NCBI GenBank assembly: GCA_019009955.1
Contig: CM032232.1
Span: forward strand, 76,397,501-76,461,500
DNA from: Riptortus pedestris
Taxonomy: Eukaryota > Arthropoda > Insecta > Hemiptera > Alydidae
Direction: 5' to 3'
Length of the DNA: 64,000 bases
How positions within the stretch are numbered: position 1 is the stretch's first letter; the number at the start of each line of letters is the position of its first letter. A program made the translations under genes and the position numbers. The notes under the pieces are model-generated. The model saw only the letters and a program-made list of their open reading frames with translations. It was not told the DNA's origin and did not search any database. Below, piece after piece: positions 24,473 to 37,493 of the stretch.

Positions 24473-25875
24473 CATAAAATATTCATTGAAAAATTGAAAT
24501 TAGATTTGGAAGAAACATTAGTCGCTTAAGGGACACCTCACACAAATTGTTGCGTGGACTTTTAGCTAGGAATAAACTACTTGACAGTTATAATCCTTGA
24601 GGTCTACACAAAAGTGAAGAAGATCGATTGAAAGCAACAGAAATTTAGATTATTATTTAATGAACATAATCATCACAAATGGGTTTATAGCCAAGATTTT
24701 GGACCTGGGGATGAATAAGGTGCAAAAAGTTCGTTTTTCAAAGACATCAAATTTCCTACGCACAGTTCTCAGGGATTCCTGAGTAATATGTAAAGAATGA
24801 TTTCTGATTGAACCAGGTGGTTACAACTAGAGGGATAGGAGTCTAGATCTTGGTCATATAACGTGCTCAAGAGCTCCTGGTTTGAAAATATCAGGGACGT
24901 CAAGGCCCCACCATTCCCAATAAATCTGACAAGGGAATATAAATCACTGAACAATAGCGTATTGTATGTTCACTCCGGACTCTCAGAGAGGGACAGTATT
25001 GAAAACAGATAATTATGGCTGTGTATAAAAGATGGCGTCGCTCTGGGAACTATCCTGCCTCCCAGAATATACAATCAGTTTAACGGGATCTACATCGGTT
25101 TTAGCTCGGAGTATCCATCTTATAAATATTTAAATTCTGTCCCCAACATTGAAGGGACAACGAAATTAGATTAAATTGCCCACCTCATAAAAAGGGGTCA
25201 CGGAGACTTATGCCCTACGCCTCGGCCTTGAACCGGTTTAAGCTATCAGTGCCTTGCATCTAGTTGCATTGCCATCTGTATCGCCAGATTTATTTAATTC
25301 TGTCAGCTGTTGCACCAGTCATATAAATTATCTTTCAGTAGTCTTTTCAAAGCTATAACGAGACAAATACTCCAACGAAGTGACAGAAACCTTTCAAGAG
25401 AAAATTCTCAGTAACATCAGATTAAAATGGAGATATGTAAATATAGAATACTTAAATATTATTGGTAGACATGAATAACCAACCAGTTAACTGAATAATT
25501 GTTGATCCAGTAAAGAAACATATTTTCATTTACTTATCTATTTGGAATATACCCAGTATACAAAATAATGCTATATATAAGCAGACACAAGAGCAACTCA
25601 AATAAAAGTATAAATGTGGGTTAAATGAACAAATGCACTTTTTTATACAATTATTGTATAAGGACTTCCTATAGTATCTGAGTTGGCCGTAACAAGGCCC
25701 AAATTTGTATGTTTATCTAATCATATCCTTTTCTACTATCTATTTGACTTACATGGAAAACGAGAATTTTGATGAAGGCTGTTATATAATCCGATGAATG
25801 GTTATTCAAATTCGGTAGTAAATTATATACGAAATTTAATTTACAATCAACTTGGAAATAAGACAAATTAACATG
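24473..25875. other. Nothing recognised
   Basis: No supported gene; short minus-strand open stretch 24769-24954 has no recognised family. 24956-25330 is less AT-rich but unassigned. Confidence 0.4.
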
Positions 25876-26382
25876 AAAAAGTCCGTCACGCAGGGGCTAC
25901 GTTAGCTAAGCAGATTTCCCATGTGCGCCACGTATTTGCATTTATCTCGAAACTTAAAAATTCAATGAGAACAATATTTGGTATTTAAGCCTCAAATAAA
26001 GTGATTCATATCATAATAGAATATTGAAAGTATGAGATGAGTAGGAGTGGGGCTATACTCAAGACCGAAAACTAAAAATGTAAATATCTCAGTAAATAAT
26101 CAAGATAGTGAAAAAATGTACATAACAACATTTATAGAACATTAAATTTGCAATAAGATTGGTACTATACAATTTTTCGATCCGACGCATAATAACGGAG
26201 ATATTAAGAATTTTCGAAATTCTCCCCCTCTAAACCCACCCCCTTCTCCTGGTCCGATTTCAGCCATTAACGAACTTGATCTTTCTTTTTGACGAAACGA
26301 TTATATATCAAGTTTGATAACGATAAAACAAAAATTACGACCGCTAGAGCGGTAACAGACAAATATATATATATGTAACTGT

Positions 26383-26445
<63 letters not shown>

Positions 26446-26571
26446 GTTTTGAACGGACCTCATTTTCGTCATCTCCTGGGTAGGATCGATGGACATTTGA
26501 AGAAAAATTTCGAAAATCGCGTCATGAGTACAACCTGAATAGCTGATTTCCCTTAGGGGAAATCTGCTAAA
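25876..26571 (-). mobile_element. HINE-like element, full length, 3' type C, minus orientation
   Basis: From AAAAAGTCCGTCACGCAGGG through a third 3' half (CACGTATTTGCATTTATC, AAAATTCAATGAGAACAATA, GAGTAGGAGTGGGG). The common middle module follows, then two TA tracts separated by GTAACTGTCAA (26362-26441), the 5' module and the palindrome variant CCCTTAGGGG with TGCTAAAA. Confidence 0.75.
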
Positions 26572-26829
26572 AGAGGTGACAAGGAAATTATGACCCCAAA
26601 TTGTAGACAATTGCATTTAGTTTCAAGCTGGTACAATGATTTATTTTGACAGACGCATACTATATGAGTTATTTTACTTCTATTAACATATTGATACTCT
26701 ACTTCTTGAGATACATTACCTTTTGCTCAATTGTTATGCAACTGAGACATAAGTATATAATATGTTAGGATAAATGGAATATAAGTGGGAAACAAACGTT
26801 TTATTATTTAGTTACTCCTGTGATTCATA

Positions 26830-27200
26830 TTTAGCAGATTTTCTAAAGGGGTTCCGGGCATTGAGAATGTACTCATGAAGCGAAATTTGAAAAACAAATC
26901 ATCAACTGTTCCATAACGATACTGCGGTAAACTACTAAAATGATGCCCTCTCAAATGTATATGATATTTATATTTGTTTCATGTAAAAATGAAAATTAAC
27001 TTCGTCAATGGTCGAAATTGTACCAGCTGTGGCGGAAGTGTAGGACAAAGATCAAATGCACAGAAGTACACTATTTATTCCCTATATGCGTCAAATCATA
27101 ACGTAATTTTGTAACCAATCTTCTTAAAGCAGTGGTGAGCTATAGGTTTTTTTTGTTAAGCTCATTTCTCTCTATCTCGAATATTTGTATTTTTGATTAT
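26830..27200 (+). repeat. HINE-like remnant, plus orientation
   Basis: TTAGCAGATTTTCTAAAGGG, ATTGAGAATGTACTCATGA, TTTCATGTAAAAATGAAAAT, TGGTCGAAATTGTACCAG occur in the right order but with heavy substitution and no microsatellite. Confidence 0.55.
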
Positions 27201-29734
27201 CAGTGGACCGCCTCTTAAAAATGTTAATGTCTGTTTAAACTATTATCAGTAAACATTTTATTTCAAGCTTTAGAGTCAATTATCGTTTTCATAGCATTGT
27301 TAGAAGGTGAGAAATAGAAAATAGATTGAAAACTAGAGAATAGGTAGTGCAGATGATGGTGTAACACATTGAGAAGTTTGTGAAGGACCCGATTCCCCCC
27401 CCCCAAAACACTGAGAAAAACTGTTTTTTCTGGAAGTGCAAAACTATCATCTATGAACGTTATAAGGAGGTTAAAATATTTACTAAATAAATGAAGAACT
27501 TCAAGAAAAAAGAAAATCAATTTCCATATTTCATGTTTTGGTTAATTTGAATTTTTATTATTTCAAAACTACAAAAATGTAATTAACACTAACATAAATA
27601 TACACAAAACACAAATCGCAGCACCAAAAGTTCAGTTGGCTGGTGGATTGGAAAATTTCATTTCTACCTAAAATTAATTGGAAGGAATCTAATTATAAAG
27701 GCCCGGACCTCTACTACAAACATAGCCAATTTAGTAAGACTCCTAAGTCTTCTTACATTTCACAAATCCAGACTGATTCCATTCCATCAACATCACTTGC
27801 ATAAAACTGCTGCAACTTGATGACCAATGTATGGATTACGTTGATACTGACTAACTGATGATAATGCATACATCTGAGCGACAGAACATTAAAAAAAAAG
27901 TCGTATAAAATACCTAGTCTCGCCGAATGGAGCACGCACGAAGCAATAACTCCAGCTAATTTGTCGCCTATAGTGAAGCCAGGGCTTGGGAATGAGCGGA
28001 CGGTTATAATGTAGAGATTAAAGGATCGTTAGAGTGGCAGGCATACATTATTCAAAGTCTGGCTACAACCGCACTAAAAGGCTTTTAGTTTTATTACTAT
28101 GTCTTAATTACATCTGTTAAGGGCGTTCAGGACTAAAATCATTAGAAGGAAATTTAGTAAATTGTGCTCGTGACTGTCACTCATGAAACTAAATTTGTGG
28201 GAAGATAAATGTTACATCAAGGCCAATGCGTTGCGGAACTTGCTCTAAAGTAATCTCCTTTTTTTTCACTATTCCCAGAAGAAGATAAAAGATATAAACT
28301 AAAAAGGAGTGGGTGAGTCACGCATGAGTGGGAATTAGCATTAGATAAATCTTGTTTCGGTAGGATAGGTATCTAATAAAACTACTGTGAGGATAGAACA
28401 GATTGTTGAACATGTCGGAAAAGTTAGGTCGATCAAAGCGGAAGACAGAACATAAATATTGTTCTCAATCGGAAAGTATCTACCACTTAGAAGAAGCCAC
28501 TCACATCTTATGCAATCAAACTAATTCTCTTGGATGGAACGAGCTTCGGTAAGAAGTAAAATGCGCTTTAGTTATGGTTTTGTACATTTTTAATTTTACC
28601 CTAACAATAGCTCTTATTTCAATTTAGGGTTATTATAATGCAATTCCATTTTTAATTTAAAACATTATAAATAAATTTTCACCGTGATTTTCAACAATTT
28701 CGATTTTATACTCACTTTAAAAAAAAATTGAACATTCAGAACTATGTTTCCTTTATAAGATATAGTCATCACGAAATTGCCAGAGAAATGTTTTATCAGT
28801 TAAATCCAAGCCATCTGTGAGGGATTTGACTGTTTCTATTTAGGAAATTTGCATCTTTGCTGGGCCTGGAAAATTGGCGAAAACGTTCGTCAGGATAGGG
28901 AAATCTCAGTAGATATCCCGGATGCTTACTGAAACTGAAACTGCTTATGTGTTTACTGTTCACGGAAATGAAAATTATACTAATAACTAAGTTTACTTTT
29001 GAGAAAAAGAAAACTTATAACAATTGTCATACATAATTTCAGCACCCAACACTAAAACATTACTTTATGAAAAAATAAATTAAATCTAATAAACAATATA
29101 ATGTAAATCATGTGACGTCATTCCCAATTTGCTTGATTATGGTGTGACCTTGGGCGTCTAAAGCAATGATTGACTACATTTCATATTTGTACACATTTTT
29201 CCGTTTGGTTTCCATTTTTAAGATACGTATTACAAACTTTTCATAATTACTATTACTTCCGGGACAGAATTTATTGTTAACGACTAAGCACAGAAAGAGC
29301 TCTGTTTTGATTTCAGACAACTTTATTATGACAGATATAATGATTGGCAAACATTGGGGTTGGTTTTGGTTGTATGGGAATGGTGGAGAAGCAATGATAG
29401 GTGGGCATTCCTCCAAGATACTTCAAAACATTAGGCCATGGAAATGTGTGCTCTCCCATGAGTAGAGACTCACTCACTCCTCGCTAGGTTCTCACGGGAC
29501 ACCGTCGATTTATTTACTTTTTCCTGAATCAACATGGATGATTTACTGCCAGAGTGAATTCCTCCACAACAACGCCAGATCCCGGAAGGAAACGCTAAGA
29601 GCTTCATTAAATAAAGCTACAAATTCTAGTTTGCATGCTCGAACTAGCTCATACCTCTAGCATTAGTGAGTTCATGCTGACTATTTAGAGGTATGGTTAT
29701 GTGATCACTACCACTTCTTTGTAATTACTTTTTA
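27201..29734. other. Nothing recognised (2.5 kb)
   Basis: Mostly unique-looking AT-rich sequence with short chance open frames (27263-27520, 27753-27935, 29174-29416). No family-level similarity seen. It is the longest stretch without one of the dispersed repeats. Confidence 0.4.
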
Positions 29735-29854
29735 GGTGATTGTTCTTAAAAGAAATCAGAAGGAATTGAGATTGTGCTCATGACTCCATTTTCAAAATAT
29801 TTCCTCAAGTGTCTATCGATCCTACCCAAAATATAACGAAAATGAGTTCCGTTC

Positions 29855-29908
<54 letters not shown>

Positions 29909-30762
29909 ACGTTTTATTACAAAAATCAGTAATAAACGTTGTTTATAAGAGTTCTTTTGGATTGCAAAATTAAACACACACAAGCTTCACAGTTTTTATC
30001 ACTGCACAATTTATTTAATAACTCACTACAAACTTGGTTAATTATTCTTAACTACTACTCACAGTATGCACTGATTGCTTCACTGTTATTGTTATTGTCC
30101 CAGTCCAATAATTCACTCAAGATCACTGAAGTTCACAAAAGACGGCACAGCACTGTCCATTACTTCGCGAAGTTAACGGCACTGCACTGTCTTAAACACG
30201 GCAGTAAACTGTTACGAGTACATACAGAGTCACGGCACAACACTGTTCTTCACATAAAACACTTTACCACACTGCACTAAGTCGCACTGTAGCACTGATA
30301 AACACTTGAAGACAGCTAAGAGCAAACTAAAACTGACTAGGGTCGGCCAGGGTGTCTTATGTCTGACCCTTCCAGAACAGGACTCAAACGAACTAGATCC
30401 TCTGTCGGCTTCTTTGATCCACCTCGCACTTCCCGAATACGTGACTATCTCTGTTTAATTTTTCATGTATTTAATTTTCGAAACTATATATATATATATG
30501 AATGTACGTAGGTATGTTAATGCCCTAGAGCTTGCAATTTTGATCGTTACCAAAATTGAAATTTAATCGTTTCATGTAAAAAGAAAGATCGAATTCATAA
30601 ATAGCAGAAATCGGACGAGTAAGGAGGGATTTGGAAAATTTGAAGTTTATCGTTCAACTCATCGTTTTCTTACTAAGAAATTGAGAATATGTGGTGAGAT
30701 GAGGTCACAAGCATGCCAAATTATAACATTGGAAATCTGCTAAGTTTACGTAGCCCCTGCGT
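29735..30762 (+). mobile_element. HINE-like element split by an LTR insertion
   Basis: The 5' part 29735-29904 (decayed palindrome, GTGCTCATGACTCC, TGTCTATCGATCCTACCC, TA tract) and the 3' part 30486-30762 (TA tract, TTGATCGTTACCAAAATTG, then GGAAATCTGCTAAGTTTACG and CCCCTGCGTGA) belong together. They are separated by the LTR-like element at 29905-30485, so the LTR arrived later, in the microsatellite. Confidence 0.6.
29905..30485 (-). mobile_element. Solo-LTR-like element, minus orientation
   Basis: Begins TGTTACGTTTTATTAC, the reverse of the CGTAACA end of the element at 35062-35759, and shares AGAGTTCTTTTGGATTGC, TTAAACACACACAAG and a CACTG-rich middle with it. The far end (minus strand TCGAAAATTAAAT) is also shared. 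No gag or pol coding lies nearby, so a solo LTR is most likely; the open frame 29939-30280 inside it is not a gene. Confidence 0.6.
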
Positions 30763-30939
30763 GATATTCATTAACGTACGGTTCATATTCATCAATATTT
30801 TGGTAGGATTTAAGCATCGTGAAATGGGAAAAAACCGAGTTCTACTGTTCAGGGAATGGTACTATGCCGGGTGGTCATGATCATTATTATGGTTATTTCA
30901 TTAATACTATCACTGAATGACAAAAATATGTCCGATATT

Positions 30940-31180
30940 AAGTGCTGCGTATACTAAGCAGATTTCCCAAGCGCTTCAATGACACGCTAACGACCTCATC
31001 CGATATGGTATCATATATTTCTCCCGAAATAATAAGCCTGAGTAAACAGGGCTTACATTTTAGAATGGACAGTGAAAATCAGTATAAGTGGAGGATACTT
31101 ATCGCCCAAAAGTAAAAACTAGAAATCTCTTGATTAATTATTCCAGAGAAAAAATCATTTATTATTATTATTAATACGAT
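30940..31180 (-). repeat. HINE-like remnant, minus orientation
   Basis: GCTGCGTATACTAAGCAGAT with TTTCCCAAGCG (3' end, hairpin lost), then GTATAAGTGGAGGATACTTA and ACTAGAAATCTCTTGATTAA follow a reversed type C 3' half. Confidence 0.5.
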
Positions 31181-32770
31181 TGCCAAGGATTAGTATATGT
31201 TTAAAATTCATGTTATTCACAGGTACGACAGAACATCAATGGAAAAGGAAATTCGCTCAGTTCATTTATACATTTAGTGAAAATTTCTGAATGTTTCGTT
31301 TCCTTAGGACATACTAAAGTACAACTCTCTAAATTAATATTGGGATGCTCTAGATGACTCACGAATCAGTAGACTCGCCTGAGATTATTTAAGATGGTTA
31401 ATACCGCAGAAAGGCAAGTCGTTGGTGTTAAAAATATGTATATTAAGGTTAAAGATCTGAAAATATAACTGTTCTTTTGAATGTTTATTCAAAACTTATT
31501 CAATTAGAATTAATAATGTTTGGTTTTGATACTTTTGGTGCCTTGGACGACAGCAGTCTTCTATCTTTTCTTCCTCTCTTTCCATCCATTTGTCCATTAA
31601 TTATATTATACCGTCAAGAGAAAATACCTAAACTATGTTTGAAAAAGAGAGGCGATGATAACACTTCACAATTATACTTAGCAACATAATTCCGATACTG
31701 GTTACATTTATCAGTTATCTACCCCCATCAGCTTGGAGTGACATCTTTGCTGATTCTGCTGGTAAAACTGGAGCCGATAGGCGTGGCTAAGTTTCCTTAG
31801 ATGGACTATACCTTACATGGGCCGAAAGGAGGAGTCCGCCAGCACTCAGCAAAATGGCAGGAAGTCATAGGGGTATAACAGGGGATCTTTCCTCGGCCTA
31901 TAACAAATTTCCCGAAAATGCAGTAATATAAACTGAATATTTTATATAAACAACATATAGCCTTAAAGAGTTCATAGTATCATTTTACTCTCCAAATTTG
32001 GACTCCATTTTTATGGATTAATCGGATGTGTTTACACTGTGCAACCTGGAACATAAGAATGATATTTCAACATTCTAGGCATACGTGAATAACATAATCG
32101 ATTTCATGTATGAATATAAAATTTAACGGAAAATTCAATTTAAAATGTAAGCTTTGCTAGTAACATTTTTAAAATACTAATAAAAGAATGAACCTGTTCA
32201 TACTTATAATTTTCCTCATTTATTTCAACTTATTACTGAAAAATATTTTAGGGGTTTTTGAGTAACTTATATCATGTCTGCTATATGAAGTTTGAGTGAG
32301 CACCTATTTTTGCGTGCTATTTTTATAGTAAGGTTAATCTTGTATTCCTTATCCGTATTCTTATTGGCATTTCAATTCCTTTTTTTAAAAAAAATACAAA
32401 CATGATAGGAATAAAAGAACGTATCTATTACAAAATAAAGCAAGGGCCACTTGGTGGGTGCTGAAGTTAACAACAACGGAAGAATGTACAAAAAAATGGA
32501 TATCTAACCTTCCTAAATATATGCTAATGTAAATATATATGAGCCAGAGTATGCTCGATTTAGCAGACCCTAAGCTGTGATTGGGTCTAGTTGCTAAACA
32601 TCATATAGTACGTATATTATGGAATATATGCTATTTAGCAGGAATAGCAGAGGTCACATGAATACCCTTTTGTCTACTTGGCTACTATGATTGTTCACGT
32701 TCACATTACTTTTGTAGCATCTTAGTTAGCCCAGCATAAAAACAACTCAGGGTTGATATTATGCTCATGT
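31181..32770. other. Nothing recognised
   Basis: AT-rich with a GC-richer patch at 31720-31900. The plus-strand open stretch 31477-31689 has no recognised family. Confidence 0.4.
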
Positions 32771-32775
32771 TAGCT

Positions 32776-33000
32776 CGGGGCCCAGGTAAGCCATGCGAGT
32801 TAAAGCGTTGCCTTTAAACTCACATGGCAAACCTAGAGTGGAGAGTTGGATTGCTGCCTGGGCAAAGGAATTTATTTAGTGACGGCATTCATTAAATAAA
32901 ATGCTTAGTCCCACCCTGGCTAGACAAGGGTGGTAACCTGTAGATAACCAGTCCCAATTAGCCTTAGTTGCAGAAAGTGGACGTTAATAAATAATTAAAA
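32776..33000 (+). repeat. tRNA-derived SINE, plus orientation
   Basis: GGGCCCAGGTAAGCCATGCG (A-box region), a mutated B box (GAGTTGGATTGCTGCC), then CTGGGCAAAGGAATTTATT, CCCACCCTGGCTAGACAAGG and an AATAAATAATT tail. Target duplication not clear. Confidence 0.8.
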
Positions 33001-34586
33001 TTAAGAACAACTCTAACCTACCCCTACTAGCAGTCACATGATCCCAGTGACAGTGTTGCCATAAACTATTTAAACTAAAATAATTGCTCTAATTGTAAAG
33101 TTGATACACTGCGAACAACCTCACAATTACCTTTTAGTTTAGTGTGAAAATTATATACCCTTTCGCTTAGTGCTCTGTTGTTTTTGTGTGAACTTAGCTT
33201 CAATTCGTTTATTATTTATTCCAATGGCTTATTATTTTGGGTTCATCTATTCATTTTCGACTAGTGTAATTTTTTTTATATATTATAGTGGACTTATTAC
33301 AATCCTTTTATTATTGTACGTTATAAAACCCCGTCCATTAAACTGTCTAGCCAACGGATTTAATTTGGGGTGTGTTATTCATTAAATAAATATGGCCATA
33401 TGAGATTAACAGATACGCCGCAAACTAAGAGAACCAAGACCAACTCTATTAATTGTTCCAATGTTTTCAAATTCGTACTACCTTACTTAGTAAGCACTAT
33501 ATATTCACATTAGAATGGTGAAATAGCTTAAGGGAAGGTTATGAGGTGACGGTATTGGAGATAGGCCGGGGCTAGGCCCATAACCTATGGTGTTATATAC
33601 TGGCCCTGAGTCACTGTCGTTCGGCTCCATTCCAAGTGCGTTCCACTACGATACCGTCCTATTGGGCATTATCAAAAGAGCCTGACAGTAGTGTAAAGGG
33701 CCTGAGAGTGGTGTTTTATTTGCCCGGGCGGTATCTGGCGAGGGCTGCCACGATCTGGGAGATAGTGACTGGAGAGCTGAAACATTATGCAGTAGCTGTG
33801 GCAATTTGTAGTTGTTGGTGTTGGAAGAACAATGCCAGCTGAGGATTTACAGTGGAGCCCATAGTCACGGATTCCCGGTGTCTGCCTCCAGGGCCCTGTG
33901 TATCCCTGTCCACCTTCATCGGCATATCTCATCTGACATTTCTTCACACTATCCTACCTCCTTTACCTCTCCCCTTCCTTTATTTTACATTAACATGGCT
34001 TATTTTTTGTGGCTACTATAGTAATACATGTAAAATTTGCTACTTCCAGAGAACAATCATGAAAAAGGTGTTATTAAAAATAATAAGTATACAACCACTG
34101 AACCTAAATCCGTGAGTTTATTCAGTACTAGTATATCCCAAAATTGATCCATTTTAATTCCTAAATACTGAAATAAAAGCGGCACATATGTGATGTCTGA
34201 CGCCAGTTCAATAAATTTTAACTTTGCTTTCCTTGCCGGACATTACAAAGGAGAATAACCAACAGGACTTGGAAAACCCTCCAATCAATACTTATATATG
34301 GTATTTACAATGCGGAGCTCTGCTAAATTTAGTTATTTTTATTGAAATGTATAAAGCTAAGAAGTGTAAATATGTACATTTTCTGACTAAATAAAAAAAG
34401 TGTTGTGTTTTAAAAGTTTGATCAATTATTTAATGAATCGCTTCCAATTCCAAAATACACGAAAAAACGCTTTCATCAGCCTAAAAATTTGTTATAATTA
34501 CTTTTGACAAATTCGCACGTCTATCTCAAAGATATCTCTAAGAGGTAGATAAACATATGTGAACCATTCAATTGATGATGTGTTTT
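33001..34586. other. Unassigned; GC-richer patch 33535-33960
   Basis: 33535-33960 is less AT-rich than its surroundings, with overlapping open frames on both strands (for example minus 33672-33947) of ambiguous composition. No family recognised; probably a decayed repeat. Confidence 0.3.
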
Positions 34587-34597
34587 ACTTAACTTTT

Positions 34598-34829
34598 TAG
34601 GGGCTCAGGTTGGCCATGCGAGTTAGAGCGTTGACCTTTATCTCACGTGGTAAACCTAGAGTGGCGAGTTCGATTCTCGCCTGGGCAAAGGAAATTATTT
34701 AGTAACGAAATTCATTAAATAACATCCTAAAATCCCACCCTGGAGAGAAGGGTGGTAACCTGTAGATAACCCGTCCCGACTAGCCTAAGTTGCAAAAAGT
34801 GGACGTTAATAAATAATAATAATAATAAA
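34598..34829 (+). repeat. tRNA-derived SINE, best-preserved copy, 11-bp target duplication
   Basis: GGGGCTCAGGTTGGCCATGC, B box GAGTTCGATTCTCGCC, GGCAAAGGAAATTATTTAG, CCCACCCTGGAGAGAAGGGT and (AAT)n tail. It is flanked by ACTTAACTTTT at 34587-34597 and 34830-34840. Confidence 0.88.
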
Positions 34830-35061
34830 ACTTAACTTTTATTTTTCTTCGATAGACATTTATCACAAAATCATTCAATTCGAATTCATAGATTTGAATG
34901 ATTTTTCTGAAGGGAAATTTGCTAAACAGTAGTAACTAGATTCAGTTTAATTTATTTTTATTTATTTATTTGGTTTGTGCCCCACATCGATGGTGATTGG
35001 TATAATTAGAATAATGTATTTACTCCTTCATGCACTAACCTTTGTTGTGCATTATTTTTAT

Positions 35062-35759
35062 ATGGTTGCGAAAATTAAATGGCTCTACTATTCAAGGCGT
35101 GATTGGGGAGTGCGGAGGGGTTCAAAGAAGTGCCGCTAATTTGTTGCTAATTGGTGGAAGGCACTAGTCCCTTCCAGACCTTCTTGGAAGAGCCTCGGTC
35201 TCATCCTGCTTCTCTATTTAAGCCTGTACAGCTCAACCTAGTGGAGCCGGCAGAATCTAATTAGGGCCCGCTGTGCTTATCTTCCTGGAACTTCTGGACC
35301 TTTCCTTGGCTAGTCCCTTCCTACAGGCATTAATAAGAGACCCTGCCAGTACCTCAGCTCAGTTTTTAGTCAGATGTCTTGATGGTCACATCAGTGCTCC
35401 AGTGCGACTGAGCGCAGTGCGGTAAAGTGTTTTTATAGGAAGAACAGTGTTGTGCCGTGACTGTGAGTAACAGTTTAGTGCCGTGTTTAAGACAGTGCAG
35501 GGCCGCGAAGTAAAGGACAGTGCAGTGCCGTCTTTTTGTTAATTTCAGTGACCGTGAGTGAATTATTGGACTGTGTAGTCTGATGAAGAGTGACACTATC
35601 AATGTAATACTCTGATTAGTAATAATTAACCAAGAGTATTGTGCATTGTGAAATAAATCGTGCAGTGAAAAACTGTGAAACTTGTGTGTGTTTAATTTTG
35701 CAATCCAAAAGAACTCTTATTAACAACGTTTTTTACTGGTTTTGTAATAAAACGTAACA
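35062..35759 (+). mobile_element. Solo-LTR-like element, plus orientation
   Basis: Starts near TGGTTGCGAAAATTAAATGG and ends TAATAAAACGTAACA. It has LTR-like landmarks in order: a TATA-like CTATTTAAGCC at about 35213, an AATAAA within GAAATAAATCG at 35650, and the terminal CA. The R/U5-like part matches the element at 29905-30485. GTGCAGTGCCG-type repeats fill the middle. No flanking coding region. Confidence 0.55.
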
Positions 35760-35850
35760 ATATTATGGAAAATATTTCTTTAATATCTGATTGTTTCTCG
35801 TATCCGTGCTTTATTTAAAGAATATAATAAAAGTTAACCCTTTTAAATCT

Positions 35851-35975
35851 TTTAGCAGATTTCCCTTAAGGGAAATCAGCTATTGAGGTTGTACTAATGA
35901 TGCGATTTTCGAAATTTTTCTTCAAATGTCCATCGATCCTACCCAGGAGATGACGAAAATGAGGTCCGTTCAAAA

Positions 35976-36028
<53 letters not shown>

Positions 36029-36313
36029 CTGTTACCGCTCTAGCGGTCGCAATTTTTGTTTGATCGTTACCAAACTCGATATTTAGTCGTTTTATGTAAA
36101 AAGAAAGATCAAGTTCGTTAACGGCTGAAATCGGACCAGTGGAAGGGGGGGTTTAGAGGGGAGGATTTTTGAAAAATCGAAATATCTCCGTTACTATATG
36201 TCGGATCAAAATTTTCCCGCGAATTTTCGGCTCTCCTAAGGGGATTTCTCTATTGTATAACTTCACGTGGGAAATCTGCTTAGTTTACGCAGCCCCTGCG
36301 TGACGGACTTTTT
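35851..36313 (+). mobile_element. HINE-like element with shortened 3' half
   Basis: Perfect 5' palindrome and 5' module, TA tract 35979-36024, common middle module to CGTTACTATATGTCGGATC. Only about 45 bp of 3' half (CCCGCGAATTTTCGGCTCTC) follows before TTTCTCTATTG and the standard 3' end GACGGACTTTT. Confidence 0.75.
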
Positions 36314-36343
36314 AAGTATGTTGTAGACCTATTCTATTTTGTA

Positions 36344-37170
36344 CTATATGTTTTTGTAAATGTTTATGTGTTTTAGATATGTTAGTATTTGTGAAATATA
36401 TTGGCTGCTGTCAGTTAATAGTTCTGTAATATCGTAGGGTAAGTGAAGGTTTTTTCGTTGGATGCAGTCTGTCAGTATGTGTTTTATCGTAAGGTGTTTC
36501 TTGCAGCATTTCTATATTAGTCCTTGTCATTAAGTGTCTATGTGTCAGGTATGTGTGGCTGATCCTGAGTCTGGCAAGAACTTCCTCCCGTCTAGTACTC
36601 CTATGGCTCGATGGCCACTCCTTAATAGTACTTTTGATACTGCGGAGGTGGTTCTTTACTTTCATCCATTCTGATTGCCATTTTTCTAGGATTCGGTGGC
36701 GTATATGTCTCACTATGTCTTCGTATAATAAGTTTGTTGAGTAATTTGTTTAGCCTAGTAATCTGCTGTCGTTCTAAGTCCAAGGTCCTTGCGTCCTGGC
36801 AAGCAATATAGGGTAATTGTATTTTGCTATGTTTGTTGATTATGAATTTCTACATTGGTGCTATTGGGTGAGTGATGAAAATGTCTCGGAGGGTTAATAA
36901 GGAGCTTAGAGAATCTGAACAAATTAGTGTGTTTTTGGGCTGTGATGATGTAGGTGTCATGTTTTTAAGTGCCAACCAAATCGCGTGGAGTTCAGCTCCA
37001 AGTATGCTACAGCGGGATGGCAACTTTTCTGAAGAAACTTCTCTTTCTGTGACTGCTGCATATCCGACTTTGTCATCGCTTATGGATCCGTCAGTATACC
37101 AAACAGAATGGAAGTAATTTTTCGTTGCTAAAAATAGTTTGAAGTGATTTTTGAAGAATAGTGTAGTATT
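36344..37170 (-). pseudogene. LINE ORF2 C-terminal remnant: RNase H and Cys/His domain
   Basis: The minus strand reads FHSVWYTDGSISDDKVGYAA, GAELHAIWLALKNM and LICSDSLSSLLTLRDIF. These are the TDGS, ELxAI and SDSLSSL motifs of the RNase H domain in I/Jockey-type non-LTR elements. A deletion removes the end of RNase H. Then come RHRILEKWQSEWMKVKNHLR, EWPSSHRSTRREEVLARLRI and, after a frameshift, CCKKHLTIKHILTDC with a C-terminus ending at the stop 36344-36346. The HINE-like copy ending at 36313 abuts it. Confidence 0.75.
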
Positions 37171-37413
37171 TTTACTTTAAAGAACAAAGCAAATGCGTGG
37201 CACCTCCTTTACTATCAATTGCACTTTCGTGAAATATGAAAAAAAAAAAAAAAAACCCTAACAAAAATTACGGTGTACATTTGGCAACTGCCTGAATTGT
37301 TTGGTGATTCAATTTCAGGAAAACCTTTTCTATAAACTTTATGTGAATGAAGTGCATGTAGGTACTCCTTAATCAGATTTTTTTTAAAAAATTAATTAAA
37401 GAGAAATGCCGTC

Positions 37414-37481
37414 GAAAATAATGCGCATCACAAAGAGGTCATTAAAATAAAATTGAACTCTTAATGATGCGCATTATTTTC
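37414..37481. repeat. Perfect 17-bp stem inverted repeat
   Basis: GAAAATAATGCGCATCA at 37414-37430 is matched by its exact inverse TGATGCGCATTATTTTC at 37465-37481, with a 34-nt loop. It lies next to the SINE that follows. Confidence 0.7.
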
Positions 37482-37493
37482 AATGAAATAAAA

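Noticed and set aside
29939..30280. 113-codon plus-strand open frame
   Set aside because: Lies in an LTR-like repeat with CACTG-rich sequence; no family and no matching frame in the copy at 35 kb.
33672..33947. 91-codon minus-strand open frame in a GC-richer patch
   Set aside because: Overlaps open frames of similar length on the other strand and has no recognised motif; frame preference cannot be argued.
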